From Gammaproteobacteria bacterium (GTDB lineage Bacteria; Pseudomonadota; Gammaproteobacteria; Pseudomonadales; Azotimanducaceae), in assembly GCA_028821035.1 (NCBI GenBank), contig JAPPHP010000155.1, positions 6,779-20,486 of the forward strand: a DNA stretch of 13,708 bases, read 5' to 3'. Position 1 is the stretch's first letter, and every line of letters starts with the position of its first letter. The notes beneath the pieces were generated by a model. The model was not told where the DNA came from and did not search any database. It worked only from the letters and a program-made list of their open reading frames with translations. This document shows positions 13,547-13,708 of this stretch, piece after piece. The position numbers were made by a program, and so were the translations under genes.

Positions 13547-13708
13547 ATGGCCGACGCCGTCAGCCACGACCAGAACTTCAAGAACCTGATCGTCGACTAC
13601 CCGCGCGAAGCGCTAGCCTTCTTCGCCGCCGAGGAGGCGCCGGGGCCGGGAGACGACGTGCACATCGTGCCCCTGCGCCAGGAGCAGCTCAAGGAACGCC
13701 TCGGCGCC
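13547..13708 (+). CDS. Rpn/PD-(D/E)XK nuclease-transposase-like protein, N-terminal 54 residues only
   Basis: The frame starts with ATG 13547 and is open to the last base, so the gene continues beyond the window. The visible start includes HDQNFKNLIVDYPREALAFF (7-26), then an acidic stretch, then DDVHIVPLRQEQLKERLG. I recognise this beginning from the Rpn family of recombination-promoting nuclease/putative transposase proteins and related DUF4351-type proteins. In these proteins the H-D-x-x-F-K-x-L opening precedes a PD-(D/E)XK nuclease core, which would lie outside the window. Family members act on DNA and are often scattered in many copies in a genome. It is divergent from manC and has no obvious link to polysaccharide synthesis, so it probably marks the border of the locus. 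Confidence 0.65.
   Translation, partial: MADAVSHDQNFKNLIVDYPREALAFFAAEEAPGPGDDVHIVPLRQEQLKERLGA

Overview
The window is the central part of a surface-polysaccharide (O-antigen, capsule or exopolysaccharide) biosynthesis and export locus from a GC-rich bacterium. Tight gene packing, ATGA overlaps and the gene families suggest a proteobacterium. A purple-sulfur or Ectothiorhodospira-type gammaproteobacterium is my guess from overall look only. I see no rRNA, tRNA, CRISPR array or complete mobile element.

Layout. (1) Positions 1-4504, plus strand, form one compact transcription unit: a 5'-truncated family-4 glycosyltransferase, rmlC, an extended SDR sugar-nucleotide oxidoreductase, rmlD, and a polysaccharide pyruvyltransferase. 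(2) Positions 4544-6618, minus strand, hold two adjacent sulfotransferase-type genes in visibly lower-GC DNA. (3) Positions 6827-8020, plus strand, hold a second pyruvyltransferase, clearly a paralogue of the first. (4) Positions 8047-13287, minus strand, in transcription order, hold manC (GDP-mannose supply), rmlA (dTDP-glucose supply), a second family-4 glycosyltransferase, then wzm and wzt for ABC-type polysaccharide export. (5) From 13547 the first 54 codons of an Rpn/PD-(D/E)XK transposase-nuclease-like protein run off the right edge on the plus strand.

How it works together. RmlA, RmlC and RmlD supply three of the four steps to dTDP-L-rhamnose (rmlB is not in the window), and ManC supplies GDP-mannose. 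Two glycosyltransferases assemble the glycan. Two predicted ketal-pyruvyl transferases and two sulfotransferases would add acidic groups, and Wzm/Wzt would carry the lipid-linked chain across the inner membrane. The combination of paired pyruvyltransferases with paired sulfotransferases is the most distinctive feature and points to a strongly anionic sulfated, pyruvylated glycan.

Two defects stand out. wzm carries an in-frame TAA at codon 137, between predicted membrane segments, so export through this transporter is broken unless the stop is read through or is a sequencing error. The SDR between rmlC and rmlD has Asn where the catalytic YxxxK Lys should be. All function statements come from motif recognition by eye. 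No database search or computation was run.
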